The translations under genes were made by a program, and so were the position numbers. The notes beneath the pieces are model-generated. The model was not told where the DNA came from. It made no database searches and saw only the letters and a program-made list of their open reading frames with translations. 64,000 nt of DNA, taken from NCBI GenBank assembly GCA_016179765.1, contig JACPCL010000030.1, forward strand, positions 1 through 64,000, given 5' to 3'. Shown here piece by piece: positions 42,639 through 51,614 of this stretch. Every line of letters begins with the position of its first letter. Within the stretch, counting starts at the first letter, position 1. The DNA comes from Chloroflexota bacterium. Its GTDB lineage: Bacteria > Chloroflexota > Dehalococcoidia > Lucifugimonadales > JACPCL1.

Positions 42639-44630
42639 ATGCTTACCCTCTTCAAAACCATCAAGCTATGGCAGGCGCTGGTCCTGCTCCTCGTGGCAGC
42701 CGCCGGAATCGGTGGAGGCTACCTCGCCTACGCCGCCGCCACCAACAGTGGACAGACGGCCCTCGCCAAAACCCAAGAGCTCATCCCCGTGCAGCTCGGA
42801 GACCTGGTAAACCAGGTCTCCACCAGCGGCGGCCTCCTCTTTCCCAACAAAGAGGCCCTTACCTTTGGCGCCCAGGGCACGGTGGCGGAGGTGCTGGTGA
42901 GTGAGGGCCAGGCCATAGAAGCGGGCCAGCCCCTGGCCCGCCTGGACGCGGCCACCATCGCCTCCCTGGAAAAGTCAGCGGCCCAGGCGAGAGTCACCCT
43001 GCGCAACTCCCAAGACGCCCTGGACCAGGCCCGCACGCCCCATTCGGCCCAGGAGATCGCCCTGGCTCAGGCCGCCGTAGCCAACGCCCGCCTCAGCCTG
43101 CGCAACGCTCAGGACGCCCTGGATACCCTTCTAGATAAGGACTCCCTCGAACATCTGGCCGAAGCCCAGGCCGCCGTGGACAATGCGTCACTCAATCTCG
43201 CCAGCACCGTGTTGGAAACGGCCATCACCCTCAAGGACTGGGACAAGAAGCTGGCCGCCGCCGAGGAGGCCTTGGCCGCCGCCGAAGATGGCTACCGGGG
43301 CGTCATGAGCAAGTGGCTGGGCATGACCTTGACCGGTGAGCAACTGGCAACCCCGCCTGAGACGCTGCTTGTCCTCCTGGGCGTCCCTCTCGCCTCCCTC
43401 TATAACTCCCAGAGCCGCTTTACCGACATAGGCCAGTGGATTAACACCCAGGGGCCACCCTCGGATGACCCGGCCACCCCCTGGAGCGAGCCGGTGGTGT
43501 ACGCCTGGCTCAACTACCTGCCAGCGCCCATCGTGGCCACCTGCGAGGGTAGCTTCATTCCTCCTGGGGGTGTCTGCATCATGAAAGAGATGACGGACGC
43601 CTGGAACGCCTTTCAGATCGCGCAGGACAATTTGGCCTCCCAGCAAAACCAGGCGGTCAAGGCCGTTGTTAAAGGGGACTCATCGGCTACGCAAGCGCGG
43701 AACGCCTTGGCAGGGGCCCAGGATACCCTGGCGGCCCTGAAGGCTGGCGCCGATCCCCTGGAGCTGGACGCTAAACAGAAGCAGGTGGCCGTGGCCCAGG
43801 CCAACCTGTCCAAGGCCGAGGAGGACCTGGCGGATGCTCTGGCCGGCCCAGACCTCCTGGACCTTGAGCTGCGCCAGAAGGACGTGGCCTCGGCCCAGGC
43901 AGCACTGGATACCGCTCTTGAACGGCTGAAGGGGGCCACCCTCACCTCCCCCCTGAAGGGCATTGTCACCCTGGTCAACATAAAAGCGGGGCAGGCGGTC
44001 AATGCCAACGCCGTAGTGGTGGAGGTGGCTGACCCCCTGGTGGTGCAGATGGACGGCACGGTGGATGAGATTGACGTGCTCTTCATCAGAGAGGGTGCTC
44101 AGGCGGACGTCTCCATGGATGCCCTGCCCGGCCAGACCCTGACCGGTAAGGTCACCTACATCTCCTCCGCCGCACGCACGGCCCAGGGCGTCGTGACCTA
44201 TCCCATCCAGGTCCAGCTTCAGGTTCCCGAAGGCGTCCAGCTTCGGGAAGGCCTCAGCGCCACCGCCAACATCATCATCCGTAGCGAGCAGAATGTCCTC
44301 CTTATTCCCACCCAGGCGGTGTACGGGAGCTTCCAGCAACCCACCGCCAAGGTCATGAGCAATGGGAAAATAGTGGAGCGGCCCGTCATTCTGGGCAACA
44401 GCGACGACTTCTGGGTTGTTGTCAAAGAGGGCCTTGCCCAGGGAGACCGGGTGGTGATGGAGACCGCCCAGGTCACCACCTCCGGCCAGTTGGGCAACCT
44501 GCGGGGCGCCTTTACCGTTACCGGCCAGGGCGGGCTGGGAGGCGTCACGGGGGGCGCCGGCGGCCAGGGTTTTGGGGGTGGTCAGCGCCCGGGCGGCGCC
44601 GGCGATCGCAACCAGAACCAGAATCGGTAG
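42639..44630 (+). CDS. Membrane fusion protein, MacA/HlyD-like
   Basis: 663 residues: a membrane anchor (ALVLLLVAAAGIGGGYLAYAA), a split lipoyl domain (FGAQGTVAEVLVSEGQAIEAGQPLARLD and TLTSPLKGIVTLVNIKAGQAV), a long coiled-coil region with Ala/Gln-rich repeats and an inserted loop of about 120 residues containing Trp/Pro segments (AWLNYLPAPIVA), a beta-barrel, and a Gly/Gln/Asn-rich tail (GGQRPGGAGDRNQNQNR). The insertion and tail are larger than in typical MacA. It is followed by an ABC ATPase and a MacB-type permease, so it likely forms an efflux or export system in a monoderm-like envelope. Confidence 0.9.
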   Translation: MLTLFKTIKLWQALVLLLVAAAGIGGGYLAYAAATNSGQTALAKTQELIPVQLGDLVNQVSTSGGLLFPNKEALTFGAQGTVAEVLVSEGQAIEAGQPLARLDAATIASLEKSAAQARVTLRNSQDALDQARTPHSAQEIALAQAAVANARLSLRNAQDALDTLLDKDSLEHLAEAQAAVDNASLNLASTVLETAITLKDWDKKLAAAEEALAAAEDGYRGVMSKWLGMTLTGEQLATPPETLLVLLGVPLASLYNSQSRFTDIGQWINTQGPPSDDPATPWSEPVVYAWLNYLPAPIVATCEGSFIPPGGVCIMKEMTDAWNAFQIAQDNLASQQNQAVKAVVKGDSSATQARNALAGAQDTLAALKAGADPLELDAKQKQVAVAQANLSKAEEDLADALAGPDLLDLELRQKDVASAQAALDTALERLKGATLTSPLKGIVTLVNIKAGQAVNANAVVVEVADPLVVQMDGTVDEIDVLFIREGAQADVSMDALPGQTLTGKVTYISSAARTAQGVVTYPIQVQLQVPEGVQLREGLSATANIIIRSEQNVLLIPTQAVYGSFQQPTAKVMSNGKIVERPVILGNSDDFWVVVKEGLAQGDRVVMETAQVTTSGQLGNLRGAFTVTGQGGLGGVTGGAGGQGFGGGQRPGGAGDRNQNQNR

Positions 44631-44668
44631 GGACGAAGGCCCTTTCTATCATGACCACGATAATAGCT

Positions 44669-44779
44669 TCCTCCCCCCTTGCGGGGGAGAGCCTGTCCTC
44701 GAGCGAAGCGAAGGAACTGAGGTAGGGGGTTCACCCCTATTCCTTCGTCCCAATCCAATCGGGACTCAGGAGAGGCTCT
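44669..44779. repeat. C-rich palindromic intergenic repeat
   Basis: CTCCCCCC-TTGC-GGGGGAG is followed by AGAGCCTGTCCT, GGTAGGGGGTT and a GTCCCAATCCAATCGGGAC hairpin. It is related to the repeat at 37836. Confidence 0.45.
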
Positions 44780-44808
44780 AACATTTCCCCGTCAAAGGGA
44801 TTGCCAGC

Positions 44809-45543
44809 ATGACACCCATGATCCAGCTTGAAGACGTCACCAAGGTCTATCGCATGGGCAAGGTGGAGGTGCCCGCCCTCCAGGGGGTCACCCTGTCCAT
44901 CGCCAAAGGAGAGATGGTGGCCATCATGGGGCCCTCTGGCTCCGGCAAATCCACCCTCATGAATATCCTCGGCTGCCTGGACGTGCCCACCTCTGGCCGC
45001 TTCCTCCTGGACGGCGAGGAGGTGGGTCGCCAGAGCGATGACAAACTGGCGGCCATCCGCCACCGTAAGATTGGCTTTGTTTTTCAGACCTACAACCTGC
45101 TCCCCCGGGCTACCGCCCTGGCCAACGTGGAGCTCCCACTGCTCTATGGCAATGGCAAAGACCACACCCACCGCGCCAAAGAGGCCCTGGCCAGGGTGGG
45201 CCTGGCGGACCGCATGGGCCACCGGCCCACCGAGCTCTCCGGCGGCCAGCAGCAGCGCGTGGGCATCGCCCGGGCCCTGGTCAAAAACCCTTCCCTGTTG
45301 CTGGCCGACGAGCCCACCGGCAATCTGGACAGCGCCTCCAGCGAAGAAATTTTGTCCCTCCTCACCCTGCTCAACCGTGGGGAAGACCTCACCGTCATCG
45401 TCGTGACCCACGAGCCAGACATAGCCGCCCACACCCAGCGGATCATCGCCATGCTGGACGGCCTGGTGGTCAGGGATCAGCCCACTGCTGAATGGCGCGC
45501 CGCCCTGGCTGTGGGGGCGAAGAGGGAGACGCCCCGGCCATGA
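44809..45543 (+). CDS. ABC transporter ATP-binding protein, MacB/LolD type
   Basis: 244 residues with Walker [10 protein letters not shown], the Q-loop, the signature [16 protein letters not shown] and Walker [13 protein letters not shown], ending with the H-loop VVTHEP. The start of the family sequence [20 protein letters not shown] lies at residues 5-24. It overlaps the permease by ATGA. It powers the MacAB-like system with its neighbours. Confidence 0.95.
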   Translation: MTPMIQLEDVTKVYRMGKVEVPALQGVTLSIAKGEMVAIMGPSGSGKSTLMNILGCLDVPTSGRFLLDGEEVGRQSDDKLAAIRHRKIGFVFQTYNLLPRATALANVELPLLYGNGKDHTHRAKEALARVGLADRMGHRPTELSGGQQQRVGIARALVKNPSLLLADEPTGNLDSASSEEILSLLTLLNRGEDLTVIVVTHEPDIAAHTQRIIAMLDGLVVRDQPTAEWRAALAVGAKRETPRP

Positions 45544-46784
45544 CCCCTCTATCCCTCCTCCACACCGCCTTCGCCTCCATGGCGGCCAACAAGCTGCGGG
45601 CCGGCCTTACCCTCCTGGGCATCGTCATCGGCGTCGCCGCCGTTATCTCCCTTATGTCCATTGGCCGGGGAGCGCAGAGGACTATCACCTCCCGCATAGA
45701 GGCCCTGGGCACAAACCTCCTCTTCGTGCGTCCTGGCTCAACGACCCAGGGAGGGGTGAGCGCCGGCCAGGGCTCTGCCGCAACCCTGACCTTAGACGAC
45801 GCCTACGCCCTGGCAGACCCCCTCTTCACGCCATCGGTGGCCTTGGTAGCGCCAGAGTTGGGGGCCAATGCCCAGATAGAGGCAGGGCGCAACAACACCT
45901 TCGCCCGCATCGTTGGTGTAACACCGGAGTACGCCCAGGCGCGCAACTTCCCCGTGGCCTCCGGCCAGTTCATCTCTCCCACCCACGTCAAGAGCAGCGC
46001 CCTGGTCGCCGTGCTGGGATCGCGAACCTCCCAGACCCTCTTCGGCTTCCGCGACCCCGTAGGCCAGAGCGTCCGCATCAATGGGCGGGAGTTCTCCGTC
46101 GTCGGCGTGCTGCAAAGCAAGGGCGGCAGCGTCCTGGGCAACCTGGACGACCAGGTGCTGATCCCCATCACCACCGCTTATTACCGTTTGTCCTCCCGGC
46201 GCACCACCCAGGGGGGCGTCACCGTCCAGAACATCAACATCCAGGCCACTGACCAGTCGGAGATGGACGAAGCGGCCCAACAGATTGCCACCGTCCTGCG
46301 CCTACGCCACCGTATCACCGGGGAGGACGACTTCACCATCACCAGCCAAGAGGACGCCCTGCAAACCCTGGAGGAGACGACGAACGTCTTCGTCGTCTTC
46401 CTGGGGGCCATCGCCAGCATCTCCCTCCTGGTGGGCGGCATCGGCGTCATGAACATCATGCTCGTCTCCGTCACCGAACGCACCCGTGAGATAGGCATTC
46501 GCAAGGCTATGGGGGCCAAGCGCCGCGATATCCTGTTCCAGTTCCTCTCCGAGGCCACGCTCCTGAGCCTGGGTGGCGGCATCGCGGGCGTAGCCCTGGG
46601 GCTGAGCGTTGCGAGGCTCATGGACGGCAAGTCCCTGGGCAGCCAGACCTTCCAGACCGCCTTCAGCGGCGACATCGCCATGCTGGCCCTGGCCGTCTCC
46701 GCCGCCATCGGCCTCTTCTTCGGCATCTACCCCGCCATGCGCGCCGCCCGCCTGCACCCCATTGAGGCGCTGCGCCATGAGTAG
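45540..46784 (+). CDS. ABC transporter permease, MacB/FtsX type
   Basis: About 414 residues from the ATG that overlaps the ATPase stop. One N-terminal helix ([21 protein letters not shown]), a periplasmic MacB_PCD domain (about 50-280), and a C-terminal FtsX domain with three helices ([75 protein letters not shown]). MacB-type pumps extrude peptides, antibiotics or signalling lipids by a mechanotransmission cycle; the substrate is not evident. Confidence 0.94.
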   Translation: MTPLSLLHTAFASMAANKLRAGLTLLGIVIGVAAVISLMSIGRGAQRTITSRIEALGTNLLFVRPGSTTQGGVSAGQGSAATLTLDDAYALADPLFTPSVALVAPELGANAQIEAGRNNTFARIVGVTPEYAQARNFPVASGQFISPTHVKSSALVAVLGSRTSQTLFGFRDPVGQSVRINGREFSVVGVLQSKGGSVLGNLDDQVLIPITTAYYRLSSRRTTQGGVTVQNINIQATDQSEMDEAAQQIATVLRLRHRITGEDDFTITSQEDALQTLEETTNVFVVFLGAIASISLLVGGIGVMNIMLVSVTERTREIGIRKAMGAKRRDILFQFLSEATLLSLGGGIAGVALGLSVARLMDGKSLGSQTFQTAFSGDIAMLALAVSAAIGLFFGIYPAMRAARLHPIEALRHE

Positions 46785-46789
46785 AATCT

Positions 46790-46885
46790 GACCTAACCCC
46801 CTCTATCCCCCTTCCCGATGCGGGAAGGGGGAGGAATAAGTGGGATGAATTGTGTTGCGGCTATACCGCAACACAATTCATCCCA
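46790..46885 (-). repeat. Composite hairpin element, copy A
   Basis: Read on the minus strand: a perfect 20-bp stem (46841-46860 with 46866-46885, loop CTATA on plus; arm TGGGATGAATTGTGTTGCGG), a short AT-rich spacer, the palindrome CCCCCTTCCCG-CAT-CGGGAAGGGGG, then GAGGGGGTTAGGTCAG. The same order with a different stem sequence is at 47694 and 52971. Confidence 0.75.
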
Positions 46886-47062
46886 GAATCTCGGTCCCTC
46901 TCTCCACAACGGAGAGAGTCCCTCATTGAATCCTTCCTCGGAAGGACGAAGGAGGGACTACAGGGGGTGAGGTAAAGCCCAGAGTGCTCAAGTATGGTGC
47001 TCATAACCATACCGGGAAGCCGCAGGATGACATGAACCCAGAAAAAGGCAAAGGAGTCCCAC

Positions 47063-47650
47063 ATGAAGACTGGCACGTTTGTGGCGCTGCTTATCGTCGT
47101 CCTGGCCTGGGGCGGCACCGTGGGAGGGGCCTTCGCCGGCGGCCTGGTCATGGGCAAAAACCAGGCCGACGCCGCGCCAGCCAGCTCCCTGACGGGCGGG
47201 AGCACAGCCTCCCCAACGCCCTCTGCTACCCCAGTCCAGGGTACGCTCCCCTTCCGGGGCTTACAGGGGCAGGCGGGAGGAGACGCCCTCACCCAGGAGC
47301 AGCTTGACCAGCTCCGGCAACAGTTCCAGAACCGCGCAGACCAGGGCGGCGCTGCCGGCCAGACAGGCGGAGCGGGGGCCTTTGCAGGCCGTGGCGGCCT
47401 CACGGGTACCGTGGACAGGGTTGAAGGAAACACCCTTACCGTGACCACCCCCCAAGGCCCCCTGACCGCCACCATCACCGGCGCGACGCAGGTAGAGACC
47501 CTGGCCGCTGCCAAACTCACCGACATCGTTCCCGGCGCCCAGGTCATCGTCGGCGGCCAGCGTGGGGCCGACGGCACCCTCTTGGCGCGCACCATCACCA
47601 TCGTGCCGCCAGGCCTGAGCGCACCGAGCGGCACACTCCGCGGCGGCTAG
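47063..47650 (+). CDS. Secreted protein with a C-terminal OB-like (DUF5666-type) domain
   Basis: 195 residues. N-terminal signal anchor (FVALLIVVLAWGGTVGGAFAGG), a Ser/Thr/Pro linker, a Gln-rich helix (TQEQLDQLRQQFQNRADQ), and a C-terminal beta domain (GRGGLTGTVDRVEGNTLTVT, GAQVIVGGQRGADGTLLART). This last part looks like the small OB-fold domains of DUF5666. The ATG has AAAGGAG six bases upstream. It follows the MacAB-like operon and may be exported or used by it; that link is from position only. Confidence 0.7.
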   Translation: MKTGTFVALLIVVLAWGGTVGGAFAGGLVMGKNQADAAPASSLTGGSTASPTPSATPVQGTLPFRGLQGQAGGDALTQEQLDQLRQQFQNRADQGGAAGQTGGAGAFAGRGGLTGTVDRVEGNTLTVTTPQGPLTATITGATQVETLAAAKLTDIVPGAQVIVGGQRGADGTLLARTITIVPPGLSAPSGTLRGG

Positions 47651-47693
47651 GCTTGGGCTGCTCTCACAGTCACGCACCCCTGAAATAATTCAA

Positions 47694-47790
47694 GGAATCA
47701 ATGTGATGCGCCGTTGGCGCATCACATTGATTCCAATAATTCTTCTCCCCCTTCCCGTACGGGAAGGGGGAGCCAGAGGGGGTTAGGTTA
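47694..47790 (+). repeat. Composite hairpin element, copy B
   Basis: A perfect 19-bp stem (47694-47712 with 47716-47734, loop GTT; arm GGAATCAATGTGATGCGCC), spacer AATAATTCTT, a perfect CTCCCCCTTCCCG-TA-style palindrome (47745-47772), then GAGGGGGTTAGGTTA. Same layout as copies A and C. Confidence 0.8.
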
Positions 47791-47931
47791 TGTTGCCAAT
47801 GACCATAAGGGACCAGTACGCCGCAGCGGCTGGGTATTCGCCCGCGCCTATGGCTATCCTTTGCTCCAGGCGCTACAATTTGGGGCCACAGCCCATCGCC
47901 TCAAAGCCCGTCGCCTCAAAGAAGGTGGAGC

Positions 47932-48273
47932 ATGACCATCTACATCCAGTTGCTAACCCTCACGCCAGAAGGCCGGGAGCGCGTATACCACCACCCCGAG
48001 AGCCTGTCCCAGATTCAGGAGAGCATTCACATCACCGGCGTGCAACTGCTTGGCCAGTACGCCGTCCTGGGAACCTACGACTATGTGAACATCGTCCAGG
48101 CCCAGGACAACGAGACCATCGCCCTCTTCTCCCTGCACCTGGGGGTGAAGGTGGGCGCCTACGTGACCACCCTGCCCACTATCCCCCTGAGCCGTTTTGA
48201 GGAGCGAGAGGAGCAGGAACTCCCCGCCCTGGAGACCGGCGCCCAGATACACGGAGAGGGACAAGGGGCGTGA
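47932..48273 (+). CDS. GYD-domain protein
   Basis: 113 residues with the GYD motif region GQYAVLGTYDYVNIVQAQDN, preceded by TIYIQLLTLTPEGRERV. These small ferredoxin-like-fold proteins are common near metabolic genes and have no assigned activity. The ATG has GGTGGAG upstream. Confidence 0.85.
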   Translation: MTIYIQLLTLTPEGRERVYHHPESLSQIQESIHITGVQLLGQYAVLGTYDYVNIVQAQDNETIALFSLHLGVKVGAYVTTLPTIPLSRFEEREEQELPALETGAQIHGEGQGA

Positions 48274-48403
48274 AGAGGGGCGACAGATGAATGATGGACA
48301 AGCACCCTGATTGCCCGTACTATGGGACGGGCCTTTAAGGGCATCCCCATATTCAGACCGAGAGGAAGGCTCCTCTGGAGCCTTCTTGAAAGGCAATACG
48401 TGC

Positions 48404-49819
48404 TTGGCCATCCAGTTTGGGACCGACGGCTGGCGCGCCATTACCGGCTGGGACTTCACCGCCGAGAACGTCCGCGCCTGCGCCCAGGGCGTGGCCCAGT
48501 ACCTCAAAGGCAAAGGCCTTGCACCCCGCGGACTGGTGGTGGGCTATGACACCCGCTTCGCCTCGGAGGACTTCGCCGCCGAGGTCGCCCAGGTCGCCGC
48601 TGGCAACGGCGTCCCTACCCTGCTGTGCGGCAAGGCCGCGCCCACCCCGGTGGTCAGCTACAACATCGTGCACCACTATGCAGGCGGCGCCGTCATCATC
48701 ACCGCCAGCCACAACCCTCCCCAGTGGAACGGCTTCAAATACAAGCCCGAGTACGCCGGCAGCGCCTCCCAGGAGGTGGTGGACGCCCTGGAACAGGAGA
48801 TAGCCCAGGCCCAGGGGCATGAGATCCCCCGCCTGCCTTTGCCAGAGGCCCGCGCGAAGGGGTTGGTCAAGGAGATAGAGCCAGGCCCGCCGTACCTGGC
48901 CCACATCGGCAAGCTCGTGGATTTGGGGGCCTTGCGCGCCAGCGGCCTTAAGGTGGGGATAGACGCCATGCACGGCGCAGGGGCAGGCTACCTGCCCCAC
49001 CTCCTGGACGGCCTGCCCGGCCTTACGGAGCTGCGGTCGGAGCGCAACCCCAGCTTCCCCGGCATGAGGCAACCGGAGCCGGTGGCACACAACCTGGCCC
49101 CTCTTTCCCAGCACGTCCTCGGCCAGCGCTGCGACGTCGGCATCGCCCTGGACGGTGACGCCGACCGCGTGGGCATCATAGATGAGCACGGGCAGTTCCT
49201 CTCCACCCTCCACACCTTCGCCCTGCTATGCCTCTACTTGCTGGAGACCAGGGGCCAGCGCGGCCCCCTGGTCAAGTCCATCACCATGACCAGCATGGTC
49301 TATCGCCTGGGGGAGCTCTACGGCGTACCCGTCCATGAGACCCCCGTCGGCTTCAAGTACCTGGGGCCCGTCATGCGCCAGCAGGACGCCCTGGCCGCCG
49401 GCGAAGAGAGCGGCGGCTACGCCTTTCGCGGCCACATCCCGGAGCGGGACGGCATCCTCAGCGGCCTCTTCATCCTGGACATGATGGCGCGCACCGGCAA
49501 GCGCCCCTCGGAGCTGGTCCAGCACCTCTACAGCAAGGTAGGCGAGCACCACTTTGACCGGTGGGACATCCCCTTTGACCCGTCCAAGCGCGCTGCCGTC
49601 GTCCAACGCGTCGCCTCCCGCAACCCAGAGACCTTGACGGGCAAACGCGTCCAGGGCCGGGACGAGACTGACGGCGCCCGCTTCCGTCTGAATGGCGGCG
49701 CCTGGGTGCTCATCCGCTTCTCTGGCACGGAGCCCCTGCTGCGACTGTATGCCGAGGCGGAATCGCCCGCCCAGGTGGAGCGCCTGCTGACGGAGGCGCG
49801 GGACATGGCAGGGGTGTGA
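48404..49819 (+). CDS. Phosphoglucomutase/phosphomannomutase
   Basis: About 471 residues from a TTG at 48404 (GAAAGG upstream), where family sequence begins (IQFGTDGWRAITG). Active-site Ser loop TASHNPPQWNGFK, metal loop DGDADRVGI, sugar loop GEESGGYAF and phosphate loop RFSGTEPLLRLYAEA are all intact. It interconverts hexose 1- and 6-phosphates. It is followed by the PGI/PMI gene, so the two form a hexose-phosphate pair for glycan precursors. Confidence 0.93.
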   Translation: MAIQFGTDGWRAITGWDFTAENVRACAQGVAQYLKGKGLAPRGLVVGYDTRFASEDFAAEVAQVAAGNGVPTLLCGKAAPTPVVSYNIVHHYAGGAVIITASHNPPQWNGFKYKPEYAGSASQEVVDALEQEIAQAQGHEIPRLPLPEARAKGLVKEIEPGPPYLAHIGKLVDLGALRASGLKVGIDAMHGAGAGYLPHLLDGLPGLTELRSERNPSFPGMRQPEPVAHNLAPLSQHVLGQRCDVGIALDGDADRVGIIDEHGQFLSTLHTFALLCLYLLETRGQRGPLVKSITMTSMVYRLGELYGVPVHETPVGFKYLGPVMRQQDALAAGEESGGYAFRGHIPERDGILSGLFILDMMARTGKRPSELVQHLYSKVGEHHFDRWDIPFDPSKRAAVVQRVASRNPETLTGKRVQGRDETDGARFRLNGGAWVLIRFSGTEPLLRLYAEAESPAQVERLLTEARDMAGV

Positions 49820-49856
49820 CGTTGGGGAGGTTCATGAGAGCTACGGCTACAACAAC

Positions 49857-50918
49857 ATGCCTTTACTAGACACACCCGAAGTCTACCAGCAGCACGATCC
49901 CACCAACATGGTGGGGCGCATCGCCAGCCTGCCAGACCAGTGCCAAAAGGCCTGGGAGCAGGCCTGCGCCGTCCAACTCCCGCCCAGCTACGCCAGCGTG
50001 GATAGCCTGGTCTTCCTGGGCGTGGGCGGCTCCGCCATCGGCGGCGACCTGGTGGCTGGCCTTGCCCAGCTTGAGGGCCACCTGCCCGCCACGGTGCTGC
50101 GCGACTACCACGTGCCCGCCTGGGTAGGTCCCCGCACCCTGGCCATCGCATCCAGCTACTCAGGCAACACCGAAGAGACCCTTACCATGTACCGCCAGGC
50201 CCGGGAGCGTAAGGCATCCCTGGCCGTGGTCACAGGCGGTGGCCTCCTCATGGACATGGCCGAGGCCCACGAAGTCCCCCTCTTCAAAGTAACCTATCAG
50301 GGCGAGGCACGCTCCGCCATCGGCTACAGCTTCATGGCGCCCCTGGCGCTTCTGTGCCAGCTCGGCCTCCTCCCCTACCGCCAGGGAGACGTAGCTGAAG
50401 CCATTGTCCTGCTGCGCCAGCTTGCAGAAGGGCTGTCCCCCCCCGTACCTGCGGTGCAGAACCTCGCCAAGTCCATCGCCCTGGCTATGCACGGAAAGCT
50501 GCCCGTGGTGTACGGAGCAGGGTTCTTGGTGGGAGCGGCCCGCCGCTGGAAGACCCAGCTCAACGAGAACAGCAAGTCCTGGGCCTTCTACGAGGAGCTC
50601 CCAGAGCTGGCCCACAACTCCGTAGAAGGCTACGCCCTCCCCACAGGGACCAGCCTTGGGGCCTACGTGACTCTGCTCCACTCCTACCTGTTGCACCCAC
50701 GCGTTTCCGCCAAGTACCAGGCGGTGGAGGAGGTGTTGGTGGAGCAGAGCGTGGCCTACCGCCAGATAGACGCCGTGGGAGAGACGCCCCTCGCCCACCT
50801 CCTGAGCAGCATCATGCTGGGGGACTTCGTCAGCTACTACCTCGCCATGCTGAACAGCGTAGACCCATCCTCACAGCAGGTCATTGACCAGCTTAAGCGG
50901 CGGCTGGCCAGAGAGTAA
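49857..50918 (+). CDS. Bifunctional phosphoglucose/phosphomannose isomerase
   Basis: 353 residues with two SIS domains. FLGVGGSAIGGDLVAGL and ASSYSGNTEETL are the phosphate-binding loops of the first; NENSKSWAFYEELPELAHN carries the catalytic Glu/His region of the PGI/PMI family. It converts fructose 6-phosphate to glucose or mannose 6-phosphate. Family members occur in archaea, Chloroflexota and Actinobacteria. It ends at a MITE-like repeat and a strong bidirectional terminator. Confidence 0.93.
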   Translation: MPLLDTPEVYQQHDPTNMVGRIASLPDQCQKAWEQACAVQLPPSYASVDSLVFLGVGGSAIGGDLVAGLAQLEGHLPATVLRDYHVPAWVGPRTLAIASSYSGNTEETLTMYRQARERKASLAVVTGGGLLMDMAEAHEVPLFKVTYQGEARSAIGYSFMAPLALLCQLGLLPYRQGDVAEAIVLLRQLAEGLSPPVPAVQNLAKSIALAMHGKLPVVYGAGFLVGAARRWKTQLNENSKSWAFYEELPELAHNSVEGYALPTGTSLGAYVTLLHSYLLHPRVSAKYQAVEEVLVEQSVAYRQIDAVGETPLAHLLSSIMLGDFVSYYLAMLNSVDPSSQQVIDQLKRRLARE

Positions 50919-50928
50919 CCCCCCATAC

Positions 50929-51080
50929 CAGGATGCTGAAAAAGGGGTGTCCAGAGGGCTTCGCCCCTCTGGCGGGGGTCTGGGGGACACCCCCAAATAC
51001 AAATCAATCCCCGGAGAGGGAAGCCCCTCTGGGGCTTCCTTGAAGGACAAAGGGGTTTGGGGGTGTTTTTCAGCATCCTG
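50929..51080 (+). repeat. MITE-like dispersed repeat, copy 4
   Basis: 152 bp with perfect 15-bp terminal inverted repeats: CAGGATGCTGAAAAA at 50929-50943 and its reverse complement at 51066-51080. Internal blocks CCAGAGGGGCTTCGCCCCTCTGG-like and GGGGTTTGGGGGTGTTTTTCAG match the other copies. It lies directly between the PGI/PMI stop and the terminator. Confidence 0.85.
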
Positions 51081-51081
51081 C

Positions 51082-51128
51082 TACGGAACAAAAAAGGCAG
51101 CCTCTTGGCTGCCCTTTTTTGTTCCGTA
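51082..51128. terminator. Bidirectional rho-independent terminator
   Basis: TACGGAACAAAAAAGGCAGCC pairs with GGCTGCCCTTTTTTGTTCCGTA (one bulge) around a TCTT loop. The A and T runs flank the GC core on both sides, so it can stop the PGI/PMI gene from the left and rpsI from the right. Confidence 0.9.
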
Positions 51129-51134
51129 CCTAAA

Positions 51135-51530
51135 CTAGCGCTTGCTATACTGCTCCTTCGCTCGGGCTCGCTTGAGGCCGTACTTCTTGCTCTCCTTGAC
51201 ACGCGCGTCGCGGGTCAGCAGGCCCCTCTTTCGCAGGGGAGCCCTGAGACTTTCGTCCAGCACCACCAGGGCTCGGGCAATGCCATGCCGGACGGCCCCC
51301 GCCTGCCCCACTACGCCGCCCCCAATCACTTTCACCTGGACGCTGTACTTGTCCAGGGCGTCGGCCACCTTTAGCGGCTCCCTGATCACGTCCTGCCACC
51401 CCTCCCAGGGGAACGCCTCCTCCAGGGGCTTGCCGTTGATGACAATGCCCCCAGGCTGAGTGTACAGGCGCACCTGGGCGATAGCCGACTTGCGCCGCCC
51501 CACGCCATGGTAGTAGTGCTCTTGCTGCAT
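51135..51530 (-). CDS. rpsI: 30S ribosomal protein S9
   Basis: 131 residues from the ATG at 51530 (MQQEHYYHGVGRRKSAIAQV). GGGVVGQAGAVRHGIARAL and the basic tail RDARVKESKKYGLKRARAKE-QYSKR are typical; the terminal Arg reaches the P-site tRNA. It ends the rplM-rpsI pair. The listed ORF start is 16 codons too early. Confidence 0.97.
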   Translation of the reverse strand: MQQEHYYHGVGRRKSAIAQVRLYTQPGGIVINGKPLEEAFPWEGWQDVIREPLKVADALDKYSVQVKVIGGGVVGQAGAVRHGIARALVVLDESLRAPLRKRGLLTRDARVKESKKYGLKRARAKEQYSKR

Positions 51531-51614
51531 CAAGTGTATAGCTCCTAAGCCACCAGCTTTGTGGTTGCCCCACCCCAAAAGAAGGAAGAGCGTCCGCCCT
51601 GGGACGGATGTGCC

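Noticed and set aside
46861-47634. Minus-strand ORF of 257 residues
   Set aside because: Antisense to the secreted protein and the hairpin element; no domain and no ribosome-binding site.
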